Source: Gammaproteobacteria bacterium
Lineage (GTDB): Bacteria; Pseudomonadota; Gammaproteobacteria; Enterobacterales; Alteromonadaceae
Direction of reading: 5' to 3'
Length of the DNA stretch: 64,000 nt
NCBI GenBank assembly: GCA_018826295.1
Contig: JAHJZX010000021.1
Location: 124,001-188,000, forward strand
Numbering within the stretch: position 1 is the first letter of the stretch; the number at the start of each line of letters is the position of its first letter. A program made the position numbers and the translations under genes. The notes under the pieces are model-generated. The model was not told the DNA's origin. It did not search any database and worked only from the letters and a program-made list of their open reading frames with translations. Below are positions 38,508-47,706 of the stretch, in pieces.

Positions 38508-38822
38508 TACAGCTCCGCTTTACAGAGACAAAATGGATTGGGTGATAAGCAAGTATTTAGCCGGTTTCGCCCAAGGCAAAACCGGCCTAAGAATGGAAGG
38601 CGATAGCGATATGGTGTGGGCAATAAACGTTGTCGTTTAGCGCCGAGTGTTGTTTGTATCTTTGCATCGGGTAACCATAATGCATTAGCGGTACAACTGC
38701 AATCTCCCTGGCAGCTGTTAACCGCTCATCATTGCACAATCTGCATTTATGGGCGATATTTAGGCTGTTAACAAATCCATACTGGTGCTCTGTTGTGGAT
38801 ATTTAGTACAGGGTTGTAGTAA
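38508..38822. other. Intergenic region upstream of the binding-protein gene
   Basis: No gene is supported in this 315-base divergent gap. A hairpin, GCCGGTTT and AAACCGGC around an 11-base loop (38560-38586), lacks a T tract. Promoters for rnk and for the binding-protein gene must lie here. Confidence 0.5.
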
Positions 38823-39554
38823 ATGAGGCTGTTGTGGAGTGGTTTATTGTTATGTCTGAGTACAACGCTTAGCAGTGCTGAATTAACAGCGCTGCGTGTA
38901 GCAATACCGGACTACCCGCCTTATACCGTGCTGGCGCAGGGGGAGTTCAGTGGCCCGGGCTACGATGCCTTTATCAGCATTATGACCGAAGCCGGTCTGC
39001 AGTATCAGCTGATCCCCGTACCCAATTTTGGCCGCGCCTTAATTGATATGCAAAATAAGCAGATTGACATGTTTTTTCTGGCCACAGAAAACGCAGAACG
39101 CAGCCATGTGGCGCAGTTTTCTCTGCCGGTTATCACTACAGACTGGAGTTGGGTGTGGCTGAAAGCACGCAAAGATGTGGCGCCGGGGAGCGAGCAGTTC
39201 AGACAAGATGCGCTGGTGTCGGCGCAAATGAACAGCAATATCTTTTCCTGGTTACAGCAGCATAAGTACAAAATTACCGCTGGCACCAATAACATTCATG
39301 GCTTGTTTAAGTTGCTGGATTTTAACCGGGTGGATGCCATTATGCTGCCATCCGACGTGGCAACAGCGCTTATCGCCAAGCAGCAACTGGATGCGTCGCG
39401 CTACAATATGCAGCAGGAATTAACATTGCCGTTTGGTTTTTACGTCAGCAATAATTACTTATCTTTGCAGCCGGACTTTTTGCAGCGCTTAAATGCCGCC
39501 ATTAGCCGCTATCATGATAATGCCGCCAGAGCTGAACCAGCGCCTAACCAGTAA
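38823..39554 (+). CDS. Periplasmic solute-binding-domain protein (SBP family 3-like)
   Basis: The 243-residue protein has a signal peptide (residues 1-19) and a family 3 binding-protein fold: L-R-V-A-I-P-D-Y-P-P-Y, G-P-G-Y-D-A-F and R-A-L-I-D-M-Q-N-K-Q-I-D-M-F-F-L-A. No permease or ATPase is adjacent. Such orphan proteins are common in this group and may sense or scavenge amino acids. The 3' end converges on a related gene with seven bases between. Confidence 0.72.
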   Translation: MRLLWSGLLLCLSTTLSSAELTALRVAIPDYPPYTVLAQGEFSGPGYDAFISIMTEAGLQYQLIPVPNFGRALIDMQNKQIDMFFLATENAERSHVAQFSLPVITTDWSWVWLKARKDVAPGSEQFRQDALVSAQMNSNIFSWLQQHKYKITAGTNNIHGLFKLLDFNRVDAIMLPSDVATALIAKQQLDASRYNMQQELTLPFGFYVSNNYLSLQPDFLQRLNAAISRYHDNAARAEPAPNQ

Positions 39555-39561
39555 GCTGGCG

Positions 39562-40455
39562 CTAGTTATCTTCGGATTGCATAGCCTGACGATATTGTTG
39601 CAGGTATTGTTGCTGCTGCCCGACGGCGACTGCAGCCAGATGAATGTCAAGGTAGGCGGGTAAAAAGCGTTTTGTCTGTATTTCCCTGTTAATCTGTTGA
39701 AGTATTGCTTGCCCATGCGGGCTGTTGTTGCAGGCAATATAGGCTGTTTCAACTGCCGGTGCTTCAGTCAGCTGTTGGCTGACTGTCTGTGCCGGCAGAA
39801 GATCTGGCTGCATAAAAGGGTATTCGAGAATCACATCTACCCGGCCTTCTGCCAGCATGCGCCACAGCTCTCCAATCTGAGCGCCACTTTGGCGGAACAA
39901 AATATTTCGCTGCAACGCCGGTTCACGCAAAATAGTATCCAGCGCCTGCCCATAAGAGCGATCCTGATCAACACCGATCAACAAAGTGCGATGTTGCATT
40001 AATAATGAGCTCAGGCTAACGGTGCCGGCAGCGTTTTGCTGTTGCGCTACTACTGCGGCAAAACGGTTGTCGGTATTGATATACAGCCTTATGCCCTGAA
40101 CGGCAGTGAATGGCAGACTGAAGCTAAATTGTTGCCGGCGTTGGGGTAAATCCAGCACACCAGCCAGGCAACCGGAAGGATCCTGGCTGGTAAGGCGTTC
40201 CGCTCTGCTGTGGCTTACCTGCACAAAGTGGGGGTTAAGGTTGTCGTTGTCCTGCAATAGCAAACGCAATGCCTGATAGCTAAGCCGTTCATTTGGTGTT
40301 GGTTGGCTGTTTAACCAGTCGGCAGACATCTTGCTATAAAAGGCTACCGGCAACCCGGCCTCTGTTGCCAAAGCATATTTTACACAACAGCACAGTGACA
40401 GCAGACTGATAACTAAGGCAAATTTGTGGCTAACGTATGGCCTGGCCTGCAGCAT
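39562..40455 (-). CDS. TIGR02285-like periplasmic binding-fold protein
   Basis: This 297-residue protein has a long N-terminal region with a signal segment (ALVISLLSLCCCVKYALA) and a type II binding-protein-like body with R-A-E-R-L, L-L-I-G-V-D-Q-D-R-S-Y-G and E-G-R-V-D-V-I-L-E-Y. It resembles the TIGR02285 group of uncharacterised proteins. No transporter partner is seen. It is convergent with the neighbouring binding-domain gene. Confidence 0.6.
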   Translation of the reverse strand: MLQARPYVSHKFALVISLLSLCCCVKYALATEAGLPVAFYSKMSADWLNSQPTPNERLSYQALRLLLQDNDNLNPHFVQVSHSRAERLTSQDPSGCLAGVLDLPQRRQQFSFSLPFTAVQGIRLYINTDNRFAAVVAQQQNAAGTVSLSSLLMQHRTLLIGVDQDRSYGQALDTILREPALQRNILFRQSGAQIGELWRMLAEGRVDVILEYPFMQPDLLPAQTVSQQLTEAPAVETAYIACNNSPHGQAILQQINREIQTKRFLPAYLDIHLAAVAVGQQQQYLQQYRQAMQSEDN

Positions 40456-40659
40456 ATAAACTCCTCTGTGCTATACCGGCGCTTAACCGACATCAGTTTT
40501 AGCATAGGCGAGAATTACTGCATAACCCAGAGTTTTTTTAATCATTTAAGATTACAAAATATCAGCGTATTTTTATTTAATGTTAATGTGTGGGTTTATT
40601 AATCTGGCTTGCTCCGGTAAAATTCGCCCAGTTATTTAACACTAACCCGGAGTGCCATC

Positions 40660-41205
40660 TTGCCAACATTATCTTTGCCAACATCATCGTTTATTGCCGC
40701 AGTATTCGCGGCGCTGTTAACAACGGGCTGTGTTAGTACAGCAAAGGATAGCCCAGACACTGCTCAGGCAGAGGTGAATAGCAACGGGCAGGCTGGTAGG
40801 TTATTTAACACCAGATTGCAGGCAGTCGATGGTGTGCAGACTACCGCAGTTGCTGATAATAGTGTCAAAGTTGCCTTTAGCGGTAACACCATGTTTGCGC
40901 GTGACGGCACTGGTTTAAGCGCCAGTTCGCAACAACTGTTATTGCAGGTCGCAGTTGCGTTAAAAGAATCCAATTACAGCACGGCGCTGGTGCTTGGACA
41001 CACAGACAGCTCGGGTCAATTAGCCTATAACAATACTTTGTCGCAGCAACGGGCTGATCAGGTAAGAGCTTTTCTACTACAACAAGGTGTATCGCCAGAG
41101 CAGCTTACTGCACAGGGCCGCGGGCCAGCCGAGCCGATTGCCGATAACAACACCGCTCAGGGCAGGGCGGCGAACCGCCGGGTTGAGCTGATTGTCGTGT
41201 TTTGA
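40660..41205 (+). CDS. OmpA-like domain lipoprotein
   Basis: The 181-residue protein has a lipobox L-T-T-G-C (C24) and a C-terminal OmpA domain: F-S-G-N-T-M-F, V-L-G-H-T-D-S-S-G, L-S-Q-Q-R-A-D-Q-V and N-R-R-V-E-L. It would anchor to the outer membrane and bind peptidoglycan. TTG at 40660 is the only start in the right place; CGGAGTG lies just upstream. Its expression context is unclear. Confidence 0.82.
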   Translation: MPTLSLPTSSFIAAVFAALLTTGCVSTAKDSPDTAQAEVNSNGQAGRLFNTRLQAVDGVQTTAVADNSVKVAFSGNTMFARDGTGLSASSQQLLLQVAVALKESNYSTALVLGHTDSSGQLAYNNTLSQQRADQVRAFLLQQGVSPEQLTAQGRGPAEPIADNNTAQGRAANRRVELIVVF

Positions 41206-41494
41206 GCTATCTGCAGAACAGCATCCAACAACACTGCAAAGTCTTAATACATAAGGCTTAGTTTATGCAATCGGCGGCCGCTACGCAGAAGCCGAACCTC
41301 TGATCCTGTGCCAATTCACATCAGCGCAGCAGATATTGGGATCACAACATCCTGATACGCTGCGCTCAAAGCACAATTTGGCTTACACTGATACAGCAAT
41401 AACATGTCTATGGTGCAGCTTAAAGCTGTCACAGACGTTGAGGCTTGGTATGATGCTGACTTACGCCAACTTATAACAACGCTAAAGGAAAGCA
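41206..41494. other. Intergenic region without recognised feature
   Basis: This 289-base gap between two plus-strand genes shows no convincing gene, hairpin terminator or repeat. A weak promoter for the aldo/keto reductase presumably lies in its right part. Confidence 0.4.
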
Positions 41495-42547
41495 ATGCAA
41501 TTTTCTCAACTTGGTAGCAGTGGCTTAGCGGTATCTCGGGTATGTTTGGGCACGATGACCTGGGGCTGTCAGAATACTCAGGCCGAGGCCGATGCGCAGC
41601 TTAATTATGCGCTGGCGCAGGGCGTTAATTTTATCGATACCGCCGAGATGTATGCTATACCACCGACGGCGGATACCTACGGCGCTACCGAAGGTATTAT
41701 CGGTAACTGGTTAAACCGCAATCGCAGCCAGCGCAGCAATATTGTACTGGCAACAAAAATGGCTGGCAGTGGTTTGGCTTATATCCGCGGCGGCGGCGAT
41801 ATGACACCGGCAACCTTGCTGCAAGCGGTGGATGATTCTTTAGTTCGGCTGCAAACCGATTATATCGACCTTTACCAATTACACTGGCCTAACCGGGTGT
41901 CGCCACACTTTGGTAAACATCACCCTGGCCGCATGGCGTTTTCACATGTTGATGCTGCAGAACACATTGAACAAATGCTGGGCTTGTTGCAGGCGCTGGA
42001 CAGCTGCGTAAAAGCCGGCAAAATCCGCTTTTGCGGCCTGTCTAATGAAACACCCTGGGGTATAAGCCAATATCTGCAGTTAAGCCGGCAGCACAAGGTG
42101 CCGCGCATGGTGTCTATTCAAAATGAATTTAGTCTGCTGCATAGCAAAGACTGGCCCTATTTAATTGAACAATGTCAGCACGAGAATATTGCGTATTTAC
42201 CCTGGTCCCCGTTGGCCACAGGTGCCTTAACGGGTAAATATCTTGGCGGCGCCCGCCCAGCCGGCACGCGCTGGAGTATGTTACAACGCCATGGTTTGTT
42301 TCGTGATACGCCGCAGTCGCAGCAAGCCATAGCGGCCTTTGTTGAACTGGCTGCTGCGCATGGAGTTGCACCGGCGCAATTGGCGCTGGCCTGGGTTAAT
42401 CAGGTCGACGGTGTCAGCGCTACCATTATCGGTGCCACCAGTATGGCGCAACTGCAGCAAAATATTGCGGCTTTTTCACTGCAGCTAACCCCGGCGATGC
42501 TGGATGACATTGGCCAGTTTTTGCAGCAGTATCCGGCACCGTTTTAA
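41495..42547 (+). CDS. tas: Tas-family aldo/keto reductase
   Basis: This 350-residue NADP(H)-dependent oxidoreductase has the AKR pattern: G-L-A-V-S-R-V-C-L-G-T-M-T-W-G near the start, N-F-I-D-T-A-E-M-Y (catalytic Asp/Tyr), and Y-I-D-L-Y-Q-L-H-W. The Tas-like insertion Y-A-I-P-P-T-A-D-T-Y-G follows the catalytic tyrosine. Length matches E. coli Tas (346). The physiological substrate is not known. GGAAAGC is a fair ribosome site. It is convergent with the MATE transporter. Confidence 0.85.
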   Translation: MQFSQLGSSGLAVSRVCLGTMTWGCQNTQAEADAQLNYALAQGVNFIDTAEMYAIPPTADTYGATEGIIGNWLNRNRSQRSNIVLATKMAGSGLAYIRGGGDMTPATLLQAVDDSLVRLQTDYIDLYQLHWPNRVSPHFGKHHPGRMAFSHVDAAEHIEQMLGLLQALDSCVKAGKIRFCGLSNETPWGISQYLQLSRQHKVPRMVSIQNEFSLLHSKDWPYLIEQCQHENIAYLPWSPLATGALTGKYLGGARPAGTRWSMLQRHGLFRDTPQSQQAIAAFVELAAAHGVAPAQLALAWVNQVDGVSATIIGATSMAQLQQNIAAFSLQLTPAMLDDIGQFLQQYPAPF

Positions 42548-42582
42548 GCAAAAATGCACCGGCCATGCCATAGCCCTGCAGA

Positions 42583-43902
42583 TTAATTAAACAACACTGC
42601 CGCTGTACGTCGCAGCGGCCAGGCCAGGCTAAGGCCGCGGAGCAACATAAAAATACACAGCGCCAGCCACAACGCATGGTTAGCTAGATTGTCAGTGATG
42701 ACATAACACAGCGCAAAGCCAGCGAATGACAATAACATGCTGTTACGCATGGCCCGCGCCTGGGTAGCGCCAATGTAAATGCCATCAAGCAGATAGCTCC
42801 AAACCGACAGCAGGGGCAGGGCAATAAGCCAGGGCAAGTAAATTGCTGCTGTTTGCTGTACTTCGTTTATAGATGTAAGCATGCCAATCAATGCCGGGCC
42901 ACCAAGCCAAAACAGCAGGCTAAATAAAAGCCCTAACACCAAGCCCCACTGCGCCAGTATGGCAAACAGCTGTTTTAATTCTCGCTGATCTTTGGCACCA
43001 ACGGCCTTACCGGTAATGGCTTCAGCGGCATAAGCAAAGCCATCCAACGCATAAGACACCAGCATCAGGAAGCTAAGTAAAACAGCATTGGCAGCCACCA
43101 CCGTATCGCCAAAGCCGGCGCCGCGAAAGGCGATAAACACAAACACCAGTTGCAGGCACAGGCTGCGGATAAAAATATCGCGATTAAGCGCAAACAGCCG
43201 GCCATAGCCGCTAAGTTGCTTTAGAATTAACCGGCTTAGCGGACCAAGCTGCTGGTGCTGCCATAGTCGCCGCACCAGAATTATACCCAGTAGCAAAGTA
43301 CTGTAATCAGCGATCACTGATGCTGCTGCCACACCGGCGACTTTCCAGCCAAACCCCAGCACAAAGACAATATCCAGCACGATATTCAGGCTCTGGCTCA
43401 TCAGCAACAACCACATCGGGTAACGGGCATTGTGCAGGCCTAAAAACCAGCCCAGTAACACCATATTTAGCAGCGCAGCCGGTGCGCTCCAAATTCGGAT
43501 CTGAAAATAAATGCCGGTTTGTTCCAGCACCGCGTTACTGGCAGCACTAAACAGAGGTACCAGTGGCATCACAAACGGATGCAGCAGTAACAACAGTGCG
43601 GCCAGCAATAATGCAACCAGGCCGCCCTGCAACAGGCTGTTGCGGATGGCTACAGTATTTTTTGCACCAAACGCCTGCGCTGTCAGGCCGGTGGTGCTCA
43701 TCCGCAAAAAACCAAGCAGTAAAAACAGCAGGCTGATAAGGCTGCTACCCAGCGCTACACCAGCCAAATACCAGGGGTGTTCAAGGTGACCCACCACTGC
43801 AGTATCCACCAGAGACAGCAGTGGTATTGTCAGGTTAGAGGCGATCATCGGCAGCGCAATGGCCAGCACCTGCTGTTGTTTCGGTCGGAAAAAATTCAGC
43901 AA
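42583..43902 (-). CDS. MATE-family efflux transporter (DinF-like)
   Basis: The 439-residue membrane protein has about 12 helices in two repeats. Characteristic segments are A-L-P-M-I-A-S-N-L-T-I-P, D-T-A-V-V-G-H-L near residue 33 and A-Y-A-A-E-A-I-T-G-K-A-V-G in the second half, close to DinF. It likely exports cationic compounds using a sodium or proton gradient. It stands alone. Confidence 0.88.
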   Translation of the reverse strand: MLNFFRPKQQQVLAIALPMIASNLTIPLLSLVDTAVVGHLEHPWYLAGVALGSSLISLLFLLLGFLRMSTTGLTAQAFGAKNTVAIRNSLLQGGLVALLLAALLLLLHPFVMPLVPLFSAASNAVLEQTGIYFQIRIWSAPAALLNMVLLGWFLGLHNARYPMWLLLMSQSLNIVLDIVFVLGFGWKVAGVAAASVIADYSTLLLGIILVRRLWQHQQLGPLSRLILKQLSGYGRLFALNRDIFIRSLCLQLVFVFIAFRGAGFGDTVVAANAVLLSFLMLVSYALDGFAYAAEAITGKAVGAKDQRELKQLFAILAQWGLVLGLLFSLLFWLGGPALIGMLTSINEVQQTAAIYLPWLIALPLLSVWSYLLDGIYIGATQARAMRNSMLLSFAGFALCYVITDNLANHALWLALCIFMLLRGLSLAWPLRRTAAVLFN

Positions 43903-43979
43903 AGTGTAAGAATCTTCAACCCGTTACTAATGGCGGTCATACTAACACAACCTGATTAAGCCAATTAACCTGCTATTGC

Positions 43980-44777
43980 TCAGGCAACTTTCATTTTGCC
44001 TTGCAGCACCGTGACGGCCTGGCCGGACAGTTTAACTGCGCCACTATGCAACAGCTCAACCTCAACAAAACCACCACGGCGTGAGCATTGAAACGCTGTC
44101 ATCCGGGTTTTGTTTAGTTTTTCTGCCCAGTACACTGCCAACGCACAATGCGCCGAGCCGGTTACCGGATCTTCATTCACGCCGACCCAGGGAGCAAAAT
44201 AGCGCGATACCACATCGACCTTTGCCGCTTTAGCGCTTACCAGCACGCCGCGGCCAGCAAGCTTGGCCATGCCGCTAAAATCCGGCTTAAGCTGCATCAG
44301 CTGTTCTTCACTATCAATCACGATGAGTTGTTTGGTATCAAAGCTGGCGTAATCGACAATATGCTCTGGCGCTATGCCAAGCAGGCGCAGCAGTTCGGGG
44401 TTGATTTCGGCTGTCATATTCAGCTCAGGCGCCGGCAGGGTGATATGAATACAATGGCTATCTAATTCTGCAGTTAACACCCCGGATAAGGTATGAAAAG
44501 CAATGCTGTCGCCGTAGCGGTAATGCCCCAACTGCTGCAAAATATGCGCAGCCGCTAAAGTGCCGTGGCCGCACAGTCGCACTTCTACTTCCGGCGTAAA
44601 CCAGCGTAACTGCATGCTATCCAGCGCCAAAAATGCCGTTTCAGACACTGCCATTTCAGCGGCAATCGCCAGCATCATAGTCTCGTCAAGGCCTTGCTCT
44701 GTAATACACACGCCGGCAGGGTTGCCTTTAAACACTTGATTGGTAAAGGCGTCAACCTGATAAATATTTACGTCCAT
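43980..44777 (-). CDS. PhzF-family isomerase-like protein
   Basis: This 265-residue protein has the PhzF pattern: V-D-A-F-T-N-Q-V-F-K-G-N-P-A-G-V near residue 8, S-E-T-A-F-L (catalytic Glu), R-L-C-G-H-G-T-L-A-A-A and E-D-P-V-T-G-S-A-H-C-A. Such proteins are epimerase-fold isomerases; only a few act in phenazine synthesis, and no other phenazine gene is nearby. Function is unknown. Confidence 0.88.
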   Translation of the reverse strand: MDVNIYQVDAFTNQVFKGNPAGVCITEQGLDETMMLAIAAEMAVSETAFLALDSMQLRWFTPEVEVRLCGHGTLAAAHILQQLGHYRYGDSIAFHTLSGVLTAELDSHCIHITLPAPELNMTAEINPELLRLLGIAPEHIVDYASFDTKQLIVIDSEEQLMQLKPDFSGMAKLAGRGVLVSAKAAKVDVVSRYFAPWVGVNEDPVTGSAHCALAVYWAEKLNKTRMTAFQCSRRGGFVEVELLHSGAVKLSGQAVTVLQGKMKVA

Positions 44778-45038
44778 TAATGCTTCCTGATTTAAAATGG
44801 TCCAAGCCTAAGAGTATCAGGAATTTGGCGACGACCGCCACAGAGCCTCGGTAAGCAATGCGTTCAGCCGGACGGAAATGCTGGTAGACGAACTGGCAGA
44901 TAGAGCTTTAGCAGCATCATCAGAGCCGGTGGCTGTTAATGAGTAACGCTATGCTGGTGCCAGCCGATATCAAGTGCGCAGATAACGCGGCAGCTAAGTT
45001 GCCGCTAGTAGCTTGACCAGCCTGGACAACTTGCAATG

Positions 45039-45461
45039 TTAATTGCCGTTGTAACCAGGTGCTATTTTTAACAAGTGTTTGTGTTTCGTGTCGTAATCAG
45101 CGTAAAACGCTAAGACTTCATTATCGTCTAAGCCATCGACAACGGAATCAAACCAGATCGAATACTCAGTGCTTTCAGATTTTGTGCCTTCAAGTTCTTG
45201 ACTGAAGTAGGATTCAAAACCATCAGCCAGTAAACCGACGCTTGAGTTGTCTTTAGCCCAAACGACCTCATCTTCGGTTCTAATACTTCCTGTTGTAATA
45301 CATCTAGGGGATGGCCACTTTCCATCTATAAGATGCCCGATCTGAAATCGCCAGTTCATTCCACTGGCAGACATCCCGGGATAAAGATATAACGACGTAT
45401 AACCGCGCCTGTGAAGCTCAATCACCATTTTAGTTATTCTTATCGCAAGATTTTCAGTCAT
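45039..45461 (-). CDS. Hypothetical protein (AT-rich orphan)
   Basis: The 140-residue soluble protein has no recognised domain. Features are an N-terminal helix, an aromatic segment (Y-T-S-L-Y-L-Y-P-G), W-R-F-Q-I-G and a C-terminal L-A-F-Y-A-D-Y-D-T-K-H-K-H-L-L. Base composition is more AT-rich than its neighbours. It lies with a second orphan between phzF and the LysR gene, suggesting acquired DNA. Single small domain and context resemble immunity-like orphans, but no function can be assigned. Confidence 0.6.
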   Translation of the reverse strand: MTENLAIRITKMVIELHRRGYTSLYLYPGMSASGMNWRFQIGHLIDGKWPSPRCITTGSIRTEDEVVWAKDNSSVGLLADGFESYFSQELEGTKSESTEYSIWFDSVVDGLDDNEVLAFYADYDTKHKHLLKIAPGYNGN

Positions 45462-45566
45462 TCAATAATCCTTATTTAAAAGTTTTTATCTATAAAGGTC
45501 TGGTAATTCAATGTTGGCGCGTAAAATTGATTTTATTCATAAGAAGCTACGTTAAAAGTGACGTAG

Positions 45567-45860
45567 TTAATCCTGTTTTAATTTAAGTCTTTTGAAAAAT
45601 AGTTTCACTAGCGAATAAGCCGAAATGCAAGTTGCAAAAAGACAAATAATAATGGCAACTGAATACCCACCTAAATTTCCATGGACACCCTGAATGTTTG
45701 TGGCGGCAAGTAATAATCCCATGCCGGATAAAGGCATACACACTAACCCAGTAATACCACTGTAAAATGCGGCTTTCTCATTTGTGCTTGAATAACTTCG
45801 AAAGTAATAAATAGCACAAACATTTATAAAAACTATAAGGCAAAATATTGTCTGAATCAT
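45567..45860 (-). CDS. Small membrane protein, hypothetical
   Basis: This 97-residue protein has three hydrophobic segments (about 1-20, 32-53, 65-85) and a basic C terminus (F-F-K-R-L-K-L-K). No family is recognised. GGAGGTT upstream of the ATG gives a good ribosome site, which argues it is expressed. It is in the AT-rich pair beside the 140-residue orphan. Confidence 0.55.
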   Translation of the reverse strand: MIQTIFCLIVFINVCAIYYFRSYSSTNEKAAFYSGITGLVCMPLSGMGLLLAATNIQGVHGNLGGYSVAIIICLFATCISAYSLVKLFFKRLKLKQD

Positions 45861-45983
45861 TTCTAACCTCCTTATTTGGGCCGCTGTGGTGAAAATTTAA
45901 TTTTGCTGACACTTCATTGTGCATGCTCGATTTGTTATCTGGCGAAAACAAGTATGCCTTATATTTAGGTGGCAAGCCGTTGT

Positions 45984-46880
45984 TTACACCTGCTGCTGAT
46001 ACTGCTGTAAAAAGTCGACAAAAGCGCTGACCCGTGCAGGGCGAAAGCGCCCAGGTGGATACACCGCATAGATACCGCCGCTGCTTAACGACCAATCGGG
46101 CAACACCCTTATCAACGCGCCTTGCTGCACAAGCTGCTGTGCGCTGTAATCGGGTAATACGCCCATACCGGCACCCGCCAGCATGAGCGCGGTAATGGTT
46201 TGCGTAGAGCTGCTTTTATACGCTGCAGTTAGCTGCACCTCTACCTTCTCAGTGTTTTGATACAGCTGCCAGTTTAAAGGCTGGCGCAGTGCGGTAAAGG
46301 CGATAAATTCGTGCTGGCGTAGCTGCGAAGGAGTAGTGGGAGTGCCAGCTTGTTGCAGGTAGGCAGGTGCTGCCAGCAGCCACTGTTTAAAGTCAGCCAG
46401 TTTACGTGCTGTCTGGCTGGAGTCACGCAGCCAGCCAATGCGTATTGATAAATCTATGTTTTCCTTTACAGCGTCTTTTACCTGATCACTGCTGCGAAAC
46501 TCAAACTCCAGCGCTGGGTGCAGCTGGCGAAACGCTACTGCTGCCGGTGCCAGTTTTCGGTTGGTGTAATCTTCCGGCGCGCTGACAACCAGTTTACCCT
46601 GCAGCACTTTATCGCCACTTTGCACATTTTGCAGCGCTTGTTGCAGCTGTTCCAGCAGCGGCATGCAGTTTTGCAGCAGTTGCTCGCCGGCGCGGGTTAA
46701 GCTGAGCTGGCGCGTGGTGCGGCGAAACAGTGCCGTGCCAAGCTGTTGCTCCAGGGCTTTTAGCTGCAGGCTGATGGTCGTTTTACTGCAGCCCAATTGC
46801 TCGGCGGCGGCAGTAAAACTGCCGGCCTGCGCCAGGCGTTGCACCAGTTGCAGGTTATTTAAATCGGCTTGCTTTAGCAT
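45984..46880 (-). CDS. LysR-family transcriptional regulator
   Basis: The 298-residue regulator has an N-terminal winged helix (F-T-A-A-A-E-Q-L-G-C-S-K-T-T-I-S-L-Q near residue 22-39) and a C-terminal effector domain, close to the AaeR/DsdC-like group of LysR proteins. It is divergent from an NAD(P)-binding oxidoreductase, whose expression it probably controls. The 117-base gap holds the shared operator. Confidence 0.88.
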   Translation of the reverse strand: MLKQADLNNLQLVQRLAQAGSFTAAAEQLGCSKTTISLQLKALEQQLGTALFRRTTRQLSLTRAGEQLLQNCMPLLEQLQQALQNVQSGDKVLQGKLVVSAPEDYTNRKLAPAAVAFRQLHPALEFEFRSSDQVKDAVKENIDLSIRIGWLRDSSQTARKLADFKQWLLAAPAYLQQAGTPTTPSQLRQHEFIAFTALRQPLNWQLYQNTEKVEVQLTAAYKSSSTQTITALMLAGAGMGVLPDYSAQQLVQQGALIRVLPDWSLSSGGIYAVYPPGRFRPARVSAFVDFLQQYQQQV

Positions 46881-46997
46881 GATTGTTTTAATTTATTAAA
46901 CAGTGATTTTAATATTAAGCTATTTTTCTGTGTTAATCGAGCCGCGATAATGCCGTCACATTAATTGTTCAGACAACAACCTTGTGAGGAAAATAGT

Positions 46998-47636
46998 ATG
47001 GAATTAGTTATTTTAGGTGCATCTGGTTTTATTGGTTCGGCCATTACTGCTGAGGCATTAAGCCGTGGGCATCAGGTCACCGCCGTGGTAAGCCGGCCTG
47101 AGCGTATTGTGGCGCAAGCTGGCTTAACCGTAGTGGGGCTGGATATTAACGACAGCGCCGCACTCACCAGGGTGCTGAATGGCAAGGCGGTTGTTATCAG
47201 CGCCTTTAGCGGCCATGCGCAGCAGGATGTAAAGGGCTACTATTTAACGGCGTTTAACTCGGTATTGTCTGCAGCAACGGCAGGCAAGGTTGGCCGCTTA
47301 TTGGTAGTCGGTGGCGCAGCAAGCTTATTGCTACCCGATGGCAGCCGCTTGCTCGACAGCCCGGGCTTTCCGGCAGCATATCGCCCGACTGCCGAAGGTG
47401 CCGCTGCAGTACTGCAGCAACTGCGTGAGCAAAGCGCGCTAAGCTGGAGCTTTTTATCACCGGCAGCGGAGATTTTCCCTGGCGATAAAACAGGGCAGTA
47501 CCGCTTAGGGCTGGATCATTTGTTGACCGACGCCGCAGGTAAAAGCCGTATTTCTACCGGTGATTATGCCGTTGCCATGCTGGAGGAAGCCGAACAGCCT
47601 CAGCATGTAAACCAGCGTTTTAGCATAGCCTACTAA
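46998..47636 (+). CDS. NAD(P)-binding oxidoreductase (atypical SDR/NmrA-like)
   Basis: This 212-residue protein begins with the Rossmann motif V-I-L-G-A-S-G-F-I-G-S-A (residues 4-15), then V-S-R-P-E-R. It resembles YwnB/YesF-type NAD(P)H-binding proteins. ATG at 46998 behind GAGGA is used; an upstream in-frame start at 46965 is rejected. It is divergent from a LysR gene, which suggests it is the regulated target. A terminator follows. Confidence 0.82.
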   Translation: MELVILGASGFIGSAITAEALSRGHQVTAVVSRPERIVAQAGLTVVGLDINDSAALTRVLNGKAVVISAFSGHAQQDVKGYYLTAFNSVLSAATAGKVGRLLVVGGAASLLLPDGSRLLDSPGFPAAYRPTAEGAAAVLQQLREQSALSWSFLSPAAEIFPGDKTGQYRLGLDHLLTDAAGKSRISTGDYAVAMLEEAEQPQHVNQRFSIAY

Positions 47637-47648
47637 ATTGGGTATTAT

Positions 47649-47693
47649 GCAGCCAGTACGGCCGGTTATCAGCTGTACTGGTTGCTTCTCTTT
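47649..47693 (+). terminator. Terminator after the SDR-like gene
   Basis: GCAGCCAGTAC and GTACTGGTTGC pair over 11 bp with one G-U, followed by TTCTCTTT. It separates this gene from the convergent copper receptor. Confidence 0.75.
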
Positions 47694-47706
47694 ACACAAG
47701 CCTGGG

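Noticed and set aside
44778-45038. Possible gene between phzF and the AT-rich orphan
   Set aside because: No frame has a plausible start, length and ribosome site together.
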